A stretch of 64,000 nt of DNA. Source: Dactylorhiza incarnata (Eukaryota; Streptophyta; Magnoliopsida; Asparagales; Orchidaceae). Positions within the stretch are counted from its first letter, which is position 1; each line of letters opens with the position of its first letter. The stretch is taken from positions 3,968,001 through 4,032,000 of the forward strand of contig JAWHQI010000049.1 of the NCBI GenBank assembly GCA_033032865.1, in the 5' to 3' direction. Position numbers and translations under genes: made by a program. Positions 35,745-46,935 of the stretch are shown piece by piece. The notes under the pieces were generated by a model. It was given only the letters and a program-made list of their open reading frames with translations. It was not told where the DNA came from and did no database searches.

Positions 35745-36915
35745 TCAACGCATCACCATAAGGTGGTGATCGTCCTCTAAATCACTTGGGACCCCATCTG
35801 GGTCACTCTCCTCTTCAGCCTCATAAACGTAACCAGCGGGGTCGGTAGCCGAATCTAAAAGGGCTATGGCCTTAGTCTTTGTTGGGAATTCGAAGGCATA
35901 GTGACCTTGAATGCCGCAAGAATAATATGTAGTATTGGACTTGCTAACCTTCCCTATGGGGACACGCTGACTCGCGGGATTCCTATTGTTTCTAGCAGTG
36001 ATCACCACAAATTTCGACTCGGTGGGCCTAAACTTTCCCTTGTCCAGATATGTGGAGGAAGACGCTCTAACAAAGTACTTGTTCTTCGTGTGGGAATAAC
36101 GGGAGAGGGCCTTCGAGGCTAGATTCTTTTCAATGTCGAGGGCGACATTGAAAATCGTGTTCAGGTCTGTGTGACCATAGCGTAAGAGCTTCCATTGAAT
36201 ATCGGGGTGAAGCCCCTTACGAAATCTAGATAGGGTAACCTCAGTAACTTCCCTAAGATCACAACGCACCATACGGTCCTTCAGATCTCCCATATACTCA
36301 GCTACCGAGTTTGAGCCCTGCCGCAGGGTGGCCAGCTCATCGAACATCTGTGTTCGGTGGTACACAGGGACGTACTGATCGGTTAGCAAATTCTTCATCA
36401 TCGGCCAACCTATAGGTGGGACTCCCTGCACGGCTCCTAATCTCCGCTCCTCATTCAGCCAAAAAGTTTTTGCACGACCCGTTAACATCATCCTGGCAAC
36501 TTGGACCTTCTGGGGGTCCGTAAGGTTGTGGAATTCGTAATAGCACTCTATGTCTACAATCCAGGTAAGGAAGATTTGGGGATCTCCCAAGCCATCGTAC
36601 GTGGGGGCGTTAATCTTAATGGACCTAGTAATGTCGAAGCCACGCTCGGGGCGGGGGTACTCGAGGGGGCACTAGAGGAGACTCCCCATCGGAATCCGAA
36701 TTATGGGCATGTTGGCGCCGGTTGGGCTGCCCCGCATTAACGGGTGGTGGTTGCGGCCCTCCTTGATTCAGAAGGATTTGCGCTAACATGGTCCTGAGTT
36801 CGGTCATCTCGTTACGTAACCCCTTTATAGCCTCAGCGTTACGATCCCCGTGCTCATTCGCTGCCATCCGAGATGATGAAGGTGTGTTATACTCTGTTCC
36901 TAGCCTAGTGCGCAT
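35745..36915 (-). pseudogene. E7 gag, broken
   Basis: The N-terminus (36915-36625) has a coiled-coil-like segment (LRNEMTELRTMLAQIL) and a Pro-rich stretch, then a stop and a shift. The frame 36590-35745 carries the Retrotrans_gag core (ARMMLTGRAKTFW, QMFDELATLRQGSNSV, FRKGLHPDIQWKL). Its zinc knuckle is worn (SCGIQGHYAFEF): the first and last Cys are lost. It forms particles in intact relatives; here it cannot bind zinc normally. Confidence 0.82.
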
Positions 36916-37174
36916 ATAGGGTTGGACAAAATTATGATTAGTGAATTTTTGTAGTGCAGATCAAAAAGAAATATTTTGGCAGAAAAATATTTTCGGGATG
37001 TGACTAACAGTGAGAACTTCCAGAATTTGTTTTTTGAATTTTGACAAAAAATAAAGATTTTAGCCTGTTATTCGCAGACCGCAGAAAAAAAATTGTGATT
37101 TGATTTTTTTTTATTAGTTTGCGCCACGGAAATGAATATCAAGGTTGTATCAATTAAAAAATTTGACACGACCT

Positions 37175-37186
37175 GCTTTGATACCA
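37175..37186 (-). other. E7 primer-binding site
   Basis: TGGTATCAAAGC on the minus strand has one mismatch to the initiator-Met complement, three bases from the LTR. The 260 bases between it and gag are an AT-rich leader without a gene. Confidence 0.82.
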
Positions 37187-37189
37187 AAT

Positions 37190-38229
37190 TGATGTAGGGA
37201 TGTCCATGAGATGGAGATCGCTACGAAAATAACGCTCTCTACGCCCTTCATGTTTAGATCTACCGCACCTACACAAGCATCTATCGTCGCAATACGTTCG
37301 CATCTAACGCAGGACATACATCACAAAGGAGGAAAGATCGACTCTAAAATAACGATCAGAAAGGAGTCGTATTATTCCCAAAATTTAACACAAAGGTTGC
37401 CAATCCTTTTGGAGAGCAAAACCAAGGCTAGAGGCCAAGATCCGCTCAAGCAAATTGGACCTACCCAATCCAGAAATAAAGAGTTCGATAACAATGAAAT
37501 CGATATCGGAAATTTTTAACGGAGTATTTAAAAATCACGGATAAAACGAATGCTCAACCTCCACAAATCTATAGCAAGAAATCACAAAGAAAGAGAGATG
37601 TTACCCAACCCGGATCTACAATCGCATAAGATATGTGGGAGAATCACTCTCTCCACGGATCCACCGGCGTCACACCGATTGGGGCTGCAACCTTCTTCCT
37701 TGGAGACGCACCAAAGGAATCCACGCCGGAGTCGCACCGAAGAGGGGTGGAGGAAGCAATCGTTGGAGTCACTCCAACCAAGGGGGCGGCGGCAAGGAGG
37801 GAACTCCTCTTTGGCCGAAATTCTCAAGGGGAGATTAGGGTTTAATTCTTTCTTATCATAATTCTCAAAACAAACCTCCTTAAATAGGAGTTACAAACAA
37901 CACATAACCGTCCAAGATGGAGATGTAATCTCTACCATCCGAGCGGTTAAATACAAACCAAATATTTTTAAAGTGCAGGAAATAAAATAGATAAATGCTT
38001 ATATGAATATAAAATTATTACCCAAACATGGAATAATTTTATATTCATAAATATAAAATAATAAAGCATAATAATTAAATAAAATAGGCCTTCAAGTGGG
38101 CTTAGCACGCCGAGGGCGGAGGTTGTAACGCTGTCTTCATTACCATCAACATGGCACCGAAAATATTTATGTCGTTGCGCTTCGGCGACCGGATCATCAT
38201 CAAGTAGTGGTGGAGGGGTCGCGACACCA
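37190..38229 (-). repeat. E7 5' LTR
   Basis: It matches the 3' LTR at 31148-32188 along its length. Part of a comparison over 235 bases showed 15 differences. ORFs here are shared by both LTRs and are not genes, except the pol tail used from the 3' copy. Confidence 0.9.
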
Positions 38230-38305
38230 CCACACTTCAACCTGGGACAATTGTTTTGAGCATAGCTTAAATACAAATGTATGTGGGGTCTAAATGGGGG
38301 CCTCA
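38230..38305 (+). repeat. E6 3' LTR, second piece
   Basis: After the E7 target duplication the text CTTCAACCTGGGACAATTG continues the E6 LTR as at 29427, ending GGCCTCA. Confidence 0.82.
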
Positions 38306-38737
38306 GACAGTGGACCTTATCAGTTTAGTGGACCGAGGAGATGCTGCAGCACCAGAGGCCGGTGCAGATGGAGGCGGTGCTATCTAGCACGGGAGCATCG
38401 ATGACAGGATTCGTGAGTGTCTTATTAGCTTTAGTAGATTATGCTTACGCTATTGAAATTGTAGTGAGGAATTGATGTACAGGGCAAGAGCCCTTTATTA
38501 TTACCGTACCTTTTATTCAGTTATTTCATATGGACCTCTTCTATTTTGAGATATTATATTCATTTGTTGTGGACTTGATTTCTAGTTAACCAATTGTATA
38601 CTTTTCTTCTATTGTGATCGATATGGCCGGTAGGATCGGCGTTTTGTAGTGGCGACCTTCCCGAGCAAGGGTGTCAATGCAAAGCGGTGGTTCTGGGCAT
38701 AAGACCCGGGTTTTTGAAAGAAAAAAGGGGCACTTAC
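38306..38737. repeat. E5 second copy of LTR end, right piece
   Basis: It matches 28570-28975: GGACCGAGGAGAT, CAGCACCAGAGGCCGGTG, GATCGATATGGCCGG and GGGCATAAGACCCGGG. It ends GGGGCACTTACA, a changed form of the GGGGTCTTACA end of the first copy. Confidence 0.8.
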
Positions 38738-39786
38738 AAGAAATCTATTGGTATGGCTGAGAAAGAGCATGAAAGACATGAAAGGGAAGAGTAAGTATTG
38801 CCCCTGCACAAATTGAGGGGGAGCAAGCATGCACTTTAATGCGAGAGGTTGCTTAGATGACATCTACATCAGTGGATGATATGCATGAAGTTGTAGCACA
38901 GAAAGAAATACAACTTGGTAATTCTATGGAGGGGGGCCATGAATGAAGGTGGTTCTCAAGAGAAAATTGATGAAGTTAAGGGGGAGTCTCAACAAGAAAA
39001 CTTTGCTCAGGATGTTGCTGACAACATGGATAATAAAAATTTGCTAATATGGAAACTGTGGAAGAAGATGTAGAGAAAATTCTTGGGGACATTTTAGAGG
39101 ATAAAAGGATAGTACCTGACATTATGGTAAGTAAACCAAGAGAGTAAGTACTCACTAATGATAAAATTGTAGTATACAAAGGATAAGTTGATGAGGATGA
39201 GTATGAAACAAATGTTGAAGAGACTAGTTCTTCTACTGAAGAAGTTCCAGGTTCACTCATGGCCCAGATGAAAGCATTACTGAAAGCCCAAATAAAGAAC
39301 ATAGAATTCTTTGTAAATAAAATTTTAGAGGGAGTAAGGGTACAAATGTTAGACAAGATGTTTGTGCTTCAGGCTGAAATGCATCACTTGAAATGCTCAG
39401 ACCATGAATTTCTTTTTGAGGGTTGCTCCTGCTATATAGCACAATACCAAACAATTGGAGCTGGCTAACAAAGGCTTAGAGGATATAATTGAAAATCTGG
39501 TCGTGACTTCAGAAAATCCCCAAAATGATTTTACAACATCAGACAACAAAACGAATGATCTTAGAATGAATGTGCTTGAGAGGGTAGACTTTTGTAGTCA
39601 GCACATAGATGATCATCTTCTTGAAACAAAAAACACTATGGTTGATGGTGTTAAAATGATAAAAGACACACTATCTGATATTCATGACAACATCTACAAG
39701 CATCTATTTGAAGAAGTCAGAAAGGGGGAGAAGGTAATAACTAAGGCTAGTGTTGAACAAGCCATATGGATATAAAATGAAGTATG
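38738..39786 (+). pseudogene. E8 post-pol ORF, left part
   Basis: Broken frames on the plus strand encode an acidic, helix-prone protein. From 39259: KALLKAQIKNIEFF, then IILEG-like and LQAEMHHLK. From 39455: LEDIIENL, HIDDHLLETK, KMIKDTLSDIHDNIYKHL. AAGGGGGAG-like tracts stand near 38818, 38978 and 39724. It lies upstream of the E8 polypurine tract and LTR, interrupted by E9, so it is the third ORF of a Sirevirus-like element. I see no signal peptide or membrane segment. E9 has an ORF in the same place. Function unknown; an env-like label would be a guess. Confidence 0.55.
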
Positions 39787-41522
39787 TGAAAGTGCAATGT
39801 GTGCCTCAGAGAATACTCTAGAGGGGGGGGGGGGGGGGGGGGGTTAATAGAGTTTTAAAAATATTTCTATCCAATTTGTGCAAATACAATAAAACACTAA
39901 GTGTTTATGTTTCAACAAATCCCACACAGAATAAAACTAAAGTGCTGAAATATGAAACAAAAAAACAGTAAAATAAATCTAAACTATATGGGACAGCACA
40001 GAAAATAAACAACCAGAAGACACAATGATTTTATAGAGCTTCCTCAAAATGTGGGTAGTCATCTCTTCTACCACCTGGTAGGAATGCACCAACTGTGCCT
40101 GAGTCTTTTGACAAGGAGACTCTCAGAACCACTGATCTTTTGATAATGAGATCATGAATAAACCAGATCTTTTAATAAAGAGATCTTGAACCACTAGATC
40201 TTTTGATAAGGAGATCTTGAACCACTAAATCCTATGGATGAGGGATTCTTAAAACTCTATTACAGGTGAGAATGAGAAGGGGAAAGAAGAAGGGGGAGGA
40301 GGAAGAATTTTGTTCTCAAAATTCTTATGCATCCTTGTCTCAGGAAACAACTTCTATTTTCTTCTACTTGATCTGCTAGTGATAAGCTCCTTCTTATGAT
40401 TGTGATGGTTTGCATGAGCTATGATTGTCAGATCATTTCTCATCTCTCTGATCAAACTTTGGTTGTTATATGATTGTGATGATTAGGAGCCTTCAGTTGT
40501 TATGCAGTAAGAGATGGAGAGCAGTTGTTCTTTCTTCTCCGTGTTTTTCTCTATTAGGGTTCTTTGAGGAGGAAGAAGAAGATGAAGCCCTAATAGAAAT
40601 CTGTTAGCCGATTATAATGAATGCTCTCTCTTTTCTCTTTCTTTCCTCCCTTTAATTGTCCCTCTTCAATTTAAATTATATTCCCCCTTCTGGTAAGTCC
40701 TGAAAAAGTATTCACCACATGACAATTTCTCTTTCCTTCCTTCTTTAATTCCCGACCCGTCCACCAACTATTAGCATATTTCCAAGAAAGCTTTTTTGTC
40801 CTCTTTTTATTCTTCATTCTATTTGAGGCAATTATGGAGTCGTTGGAGAACAATCTTCAATGTTGTGGACCATGGGAGAAGGTCCAAAAATGACGGCTGA
40901 AAAGATTTCCTTTTCAGACTGTATTCGACGTAGCGTCGAGTTATCTTCCTCTCTTATCGACACACCTTCGAGTCCTTGTAAGAGCAGCTTCGAATTCATC
41001 CTTGCTCTGATTGAACTCTGCTATTCGACGTTGCGTCGATATCTTCTTGACGTAACCGACGAGTTGAGGACATGGCTCTGAACTCTATTATCTTTGTCGA
41101 GATGAAGTCGACGTTGCGTAGAATTTAAATGCCTTCGACAGATACTTCCTTCTGCGTTGAATTTAAGTAAAAGTTGTTTCAACTTCTCAAGGTACTTTGA
41201 CAGGTCCATGCTCTCTACGTCGATATCTATTCGATGTATCGTCGACTTGAATTACTTCGATAGAAGGGTTGAACCACTTGGACTTCTAGTCTGAGTAGCG
41301 TCGACATTAACTCGATGTTGCGTCAATTTCTACTCGACACAAAGTTAACTTTGTACAAATTGTGCTTCTCTTGATATGGTCTTGACACCCTTTGTTGATT
41401 GTGACATCCTAAGAAATATAATAACCAGATTACCATCACTATACAATGGGTAATTCAACTTAAGAGAAAAAATCACTTTTTATATAATTTGTTAAGTTAA
41501 ATCAAAAGAGTTTTTCCCAACA
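39787..41522 (-). repeat. E9 3' LTR (1736 bp)
   Basis: It begins TGAAAGTGC and ends TTTCCCAACA on the plus strand. Near the left end is a run of 21 G (39823-39843). At 40130-40260 a roughly 35 to 40-bp repeat (GATCTTTTGATAAGGAGATC) recurs four to five times. At 40920-41340 lie many inverted TCGACG/CGTCGA motifs. Confidence 0.9.
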
Positions 41523-41540
41523 ATCTCCCCATATCTATTT
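41523..41540 (-). other. E9 polypurine tract
   Basis: On the minus strand GATATGGGGAGAT runs directly into the LTR start TGTTGGGAAAAAC. Confidence 0.8.
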
Positions 41541-41711
41541 TAACAAATTTTGCAGATTTATTAAAGTGATTTTACACATTCCTTTTATAAAAACAAAAAT
41601 ACATTCAAGACAACATGGACATTAAATGAATAAGCTAGATGAGCTGATAAATAGAGAAATTATTTCATTAATGATCAGCAAAAGTTAATCATAGATTACC
41701 CAAAAAGCGTA

Positions 41712-43225
41712 TCACTTCCTTTCTTTGAGAAAGATGAATAAGTACTCATATACCCTCCTATTTTTCTTTTCCACATATCTGAAATTTGCATGGGTGGCTT
41801 TCTTTGGGTTCTTCTGTATTCTTCCATGACCTTTGAATAGTTTCTCCAGGTCCATTTCAGTATTAGGATGAACATCCTTGAGTTTGAAACCAAGATCAAA
41901 GACTTTGGTTGTCATCAGATTAATGACTTCTAGATTTAGATCATCTGATTAAGGTCCTTTGTCAGGATTTGATTCAACAACCATTGCTTGTAATTCATCA
42001 ACAGTTGCTTGTTCCTTCCCAGAAGTTGCGGCTTTTGTAAACATGATCTTTCTTTTCTTCTTCTCCTCTTCAGGTGACTTTTCACTTTTATTTCTTTTCT
42101 GAGGAAGTTGTACTGCATCCTCTGGTTTGCATCCAATACCACCTTTGTGGAGTTTCCCTTCTCCCTCTAGCATTTTGGCTTGGGGATTCTTTATGGTATA
42201 CTTTGAATGATCAAATAGGGTAGATTTAATTGGGATTGCTTTGGCCAACTCTTCTTTCTCTACAACCTCTTTTCCTCTTTTTAGGATATCAATAAACCTC
42301 TTTTTCTTATCTTCAATTTCTTTCTGAGATGTTTCATACTCATATCTTTCTCTATCACCAATGTCCTCTAAAGCTTCATAAAACTTTGGATCATTGTAGG
42401 TTTTCACTGTATTCACTGGAACTCCAACCTTCTCATATTTTTTGTGGTAAGATTTGTTTTTCTTGTACTCCTTGCTTACTTCTTTTGAGTACATCTCCTA
42501 AATTGGCACTCTTCCTCTTCCTCTACCTCTATATGGAGGTCTTCCCCTGAATACAGATGTTGGAAGAATTGATTGGTGAATTGGAGCTGGTGAAGATGAG
42601 ATCTGAGCTGAAGTTGGAAGTTGAGTTGGTGTTGGATGGGATGAAACAGGATCTTGATCAGCCACCTTGACTGGAGAGGTTGCTGTAGAGGAATCTTCAG
42701 AAGTCACTCTGAATGAAAGTGGATCAGGGATAGATGGTTTAGTGTCGTTATGGAATTCTTGTAGAGAATTGAGGTAGGCCTGATCATCTGAAATAAGAGG
42801 AATCTCCCCCTGAATTGAGGACCCCCCTGAGCAACAGACAGGATCCTTGGAAGGATTTGCTCCCCCTAAAGTGATGAACTTTCATACTGCATCCTAGATG
42901 TGATGGCTGGGTCTCCCTCAGAGCCAAAAGAGATAGGTAGTGTTGTTGTATATACTGAGTCTTGGAGAGGCGGCCTGTTGATACCCTTCTCCCCCTGCTT
43001 TATATCTCTAACAAGAGATATAAAGAGATCGACAGGCACACCCGACGATATGATCTCTACGTCAAGAGCCTTGATGGCAGAGTTAAGGTCTTCCAATCTT
43101 TTCTGTTGGACGCAGAGCTTGTGATAGTGACCCATTGAGAAATCCAGATAGAGGGAGATGAATTGTTAGAGAAGATTTTCCATGCCTTGATCAACTACGT
43201 CGGCAATGTCTTGAAGAGATGCCAT
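41712..43225 (-). pseudogene. E9 third ORF, downstream of pol
   Basis: Reading starts at the ATG at 43225 (MASLQDIADVVDQG), about 500 bp after the end of pol, with a stop near 43168 and a piece rich in coiled-coil-like residues (43135-42866). From 42707 to 41712 one frame is kept with three stops. It holds a Ser/Thr/Pro-rich part, an RG-rich patch (YRGRGRGR), a Lys/Glu-rich helix, a Lys cluster like a nuclear signal (EEEKKKRK) and a C-terminal LKDVHPNTEMDLEKLF. No hydrophobic membrane span is visible, so this does not look like an envelope protein. The charge pattern suggests nucleic-acid binding. It sits where some Sireviruses carry an env-like ORF. Function unknown. Confidence 0.6.
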
Positions 43226-43429
43226 TGCTATACTGCGAGTACCAGCATACAACGAAGAAAGAGATGAAGAAAGAGAAGATCGAAAGAGAAAGAGGGAGAA
43301 ATTTTGAATATCACAATAGAATTATACGCATAAGTCGCTTTAAGTAGAGTAATCATTGAAATTTAGGGTTTATTCAAAGCAACGTTGATTTGAGTGGTGT
43401 TTAGCGCGCCAAAACATATCAATGCGCGT

Positions 43430-43625
43430 GATCTGTCAAATCGACGGAGCGTCGAATTGAAGTTGACGTTGCTTTAAAATATAATCATCAATGATGATCT
43501 CGACATAAGCGTCGATAAGTATTCGACGTTACGTCGAGTGCTATTCACATGGTCCTTCCTAAGGTGCTCTCGAAGCTGACGTCGAGTAGAAGTCAACGAT
43601 ACGTCGATTTGAATTCGATGCAACT
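43430..43625. repeat. Internal cluster of TCGACG/CGTCGA motifs in E9
   Basis: Between pol and the third ORF, at least eight copies of CGACG or CGTCG occur, several as facing pairs such as TCGACGTTACGTCGA near 43520. The same motifs fill the E9 LTRs. The region 43630-43723 is AT-rich and holds nothing I recognise. Confidence 0.75.
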
Positions 43626-43723
43626 CTGATTAAACAGTTATGATTTTCTTTAAAATCCTTGCTGTTTTTCCCAGCAATAATCTTATATAGAAAATGGGTC
43701 TTTATATATATAATAGGTTTGAC

Positions 43724-46700
43724 CTACAATCCTCCATCAAGCATACCTAGTGCATTGATGAAGAACTTGTGCTTACTTTTATCAAGAGGCTTAGTGAAGA
43801 TATCATCCCTTTGAATGTCAGTAGATATGTATTGAAGGTTGATCTTTCCCTTCTCTACATTATCTCTGAGAAAGTGGTGCCTTATCTCTATGTGCTTAGT
43901 TCTACTGTGAAGAACATGATTGGAAGCAATTGAAATAGCACTAGAGCTGTCACAGTAAATTGTGGAGTTGTCAAGGGAAATGTTGTAATCCAACAACTTA
44001 TTTTGCATCCATAAAATTTGTGAACAGTAACTTCCCGCAGTTATATACTCATCTTCAGCTGTAGAAGTGGAGACTGTGGTTTGCTTCTTGCTAAACCATG
44101 AGATCAGTCTAGCACCCAGAAACTGACATGTTCCTGAAGTGCTTTTTCTATCCAGCCTACATCCAGCATAGTCTGCATCTGAATAACCAACCAATTCAAA
44201 TCCAGATTCAACTAGATACCATAAACCAAGTACAGGAGTACCCTTCAGATATAGAAGAATTCTTTTGACAGAACTCATGTGGGATTCCATGGGGTCAACC
44301 TGAAATCTTGCACAGATATAGGTAGCAAACATTTTATCAGGTCTGCTAGCTGTTAGGTAGAGTAGAGAGCCAATGGATGCTCTGTAAGTCTTTGTATCAA
44401 AGGACTTACCACTTTTATCTCTATCCAAAACAACATTGGTAGCCATGGGGGTTTTCATGATAGAGGCATTTTCCATCCCAAATCTCTTGATGAGTTCTCT
44501 GGTATATTTGGATTGGGATATGAAAATGCCATCTGCATTTTGTCTTACTTGAAGACCAAGAAAATAGGATAATTCCCCCCATGCTACTCATTTCAAATCT
44601 AGACTGCATTAGGTAGGCAAACCTTTTGTAGAGAGATTGATCAGTAGATCCAAATATGATGTCATCTACATATATTTGTATAAGTAGTAGCTCATTTTTA
44701 TGTGCTCTTGTGAAAAGGGTTTTATCCACCTTTCCTCTTTCAAATTTGTGTTCCAGAAGAAAAGTGGATATGGTCTCATACCAAGCTCTTGGAGCTTGCT
44801 TGAGACCATATAGTGCTTTATCTAGTATATATACAAAAGAGGGAAAAGTTGGATTGACAAAACCTGGCGGTTGCTCCACATACACCTCTTCTTGTAGTTT
44901 TCCACTGAGAAATGCACTCTTGACATCCATCTGATATACTTTGATCTTCATGTGTGCAGCATATGCCAGGAACATTCTGATTGCCTCCAGCCTTGCTACA
45001 GGAGAAAATGTCCGATTAAAGCCAGTTCCTTCCTCTTATATGTACCCTTGGGCCACCAGTCTAGACTTATTCCTAATTATGACTCCTATTGAGTCTATTT
45101 TGTTTTTGAACACCCACTTGGTGCCAATAACTGGGTAATTCTTTGGTCTTTCAACCAATGTCCAGACCCCGTTCCTTTCAAACTTTGTTAGTTCCTCTTG
45201 CATAGTAGATATCCAGTGAGGGTCATTGTCTGCTTCTTCAAACTTTTTGGGTTCATATTATGACAGGAAACATTGCATCATTGTCTCACTTGTTGGTTGT
45301 TTCCTTGCCTTTACTCCTGCTGTCAAGTCTCCTATTACTTGAGTTGTAGGATGATCTTTTTGAGTCATCCTGGATCTTATTGGGTGAACTAGGAGATTCT
45401 CTTCTTCCTGAGCTACCACTTGCTAAGTGAAAGTGTGAGCTTCATCCTCATTTACTTGAATGATGTATGTGGCTGGTAACTCGGGGGCTGCAGTTTCCTC
45501 TTCATCTACAGCACAATCTTCACCTGAGTTAGTGTCAATCTCCTATTGTCCTTTTTCCTGACATCCAGGTGAATGGTCTACTAAGCTCATCCTCTCAACT
45601 TGTTCTTCCAACTGTTCTTCTTCCTGTAGAATAGGACTAGTGGATGTTTCCTTCCCCTTGTTAAACATGATAGTTTCATCAAAGACCAGGTGCACAGACT
45701 CCTCAATTTTGAGAGAGCTTTTATTGTAGCACATATAGGCCTTGCTTGATGATGAACATCGCAAGAATATCTCATCATCAACCTTCTTGTCAAATTTGGC
45801 AAGATGACTCTTCCCATTGTTGAGGATAAAATAGGTACACCCAAAGATTCTAAAGTAGGTGACTATGGGTGCATTTCCCTTCAATAACTCATAGGGTGTC
45901 TTTCATCTTGTCTTGTGAATGATACTTCTATTCAGAACATAGTTTGTTGTATTCAATGCCTCTGCCCGAAAGGAATTTGGCAAGTTGGATTCAGCTAGTA
46001 ATGTCCTACCAGATTCAATTAGGGTTCAATTTTTCCTTTCAGCCACCCCATTTTGTTGGGGAGTTCTAGGAGCTGAAAAGCATTGTCTGATCCCTTCATC
46101 CTCACACAATCTACACATTAACTGATTTTCAAACTCAGTGCCATGATAACTTCTGATCATAATAATTTGGGTGTTGAATTCAGATTGAATCTCTCTAATG
46201 AATCTTGAGAGGAGCTTGAAAGTGTCTGACTTTGCTTTCAGAAAGAACACCCAGCTGAATATAGAAAAATTATCCACTATAACTATTGTGTAAGACTTAC
46301 CTGCTAAGCTTTGAGTGGAGATGGGACCAAATAGATCAAAGTGCAATAAGAAAAGGATTCTAGGGGAATCGTTCTTACCAATTGGTTTGAATGATGCTTT
46401 GATCTGCTTTCCTAGCTGGCAAGCTCTACAACGATGGTCCTTATTGAATTTACCAGTTGGTAAACCCCTAACTAGGTTAAGCTTGGAGAGTTTGGCAATG
46501 GTCTTAAAGTTAAGGTCACTAAGTCTCCTATGCCACAACTCGCTTTTTTCTATATGGGAATTGAATAAGCAGTTCTCAGACTTTGTGTACTCAAAGTCTA
46601 CAACATAGACCTTATCCTTTCTGAGACCAGTCAATACAATTTGATCAGTCTTAGAACTGACTATATGACACTGAGATTTGGTGAATACAACTTTGTATTC

Positions 46701-46935
46701 ACCATCACATAACTGGATAATGCTAATTAGATTATGTTGAAGTTCTTCAACATAAGCAACCTTAGAAAAGGAGATTTCTCCAATCCCGAGCAAACCATAT
46801 CCTTTGGTTTGACCAGAGTGGGAGTTCACAAAAATTACCTTGGGCCCTTCCATGGCCTTGAAATTCTCCAGCAATTCTTTTGCTCCAGTCATATACATGG
46901 AGCAGCCACTGTCCAGATACCACTGCTAGTTTGTG
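43724..46935 (-). pseudogene. E9 pol: protease, integrase, RT, RNase H
   Basis: Protease begins right after a TAG with QWYLDSGCSMYMTG (near 46925-46890). Integrase follows in 46898-46026 with LWHRRLSDL (a zinc His lost), CRACQLGKQ, HFDLFGP, a changed IRSYHGTEF (the second catalytic Asp is Tyr), and AERKN then a stop. The frame carries on with stops to 44580: [38 protein letters not shown], and YVDD near 44665. A one-base insertion near 44575 moves the end into 44476-43724, where RNase H is intact (GYSDADYAGC, STAEDEY, CDSSSAI) and TKPLDKSKH closes the protein. Stops and lost catalytic residues make it inactive. Confidence 0.87.

Larger units (their letters stand above)
31148..38229 (-). mobile_element. 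E7: chromodomain Ty3/gypsy element, minus strand
   Basis: Paired LTRs (31148-32188 and 37190-38229) enclose primer site, gag, protease, reverse transcriptase, RNase H, integrase and chromodomain. The flanks CCGCA (31143-31147) and CCACA (38230-38234) are a 5-bp target duplication with one later change. The chromodomain and domain order define a chromovirus. LTR divergence is about 5-6% in the parts I compared. Confidence 0.92.
29107..38305 (+). mobile_element. E6: short coding-poor chromovirus-like element, split by E7
   Basis: Two LTRs start TGTAACGGCCC (29107 and 30831). Without E7 the element is about 2.1 kb: LTR 388 bp, inside 1.3 kb, LTR about 390 bp. It has a primer site and a typical chromovirus 3' context (GAGGACGAAAATTCCTATAAGAGGGG) but no recognisable gag or pol. 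The LTRs differ at roughly 20 of 310 positions read. It lies in the second E5 copy; the flanks read CGGTG on the left and GACAGTG on the right, so the target duplication is imperfect. Confidence 0.8.

Noticed and set aside
38755..38770. Primer-binding site after the second E5 copy (ATTGGTATGGCTGAG)
   Set aside because: It matches the tRNA complement poorly and no chromovirus gag follows; the text fits the E8 coding region.
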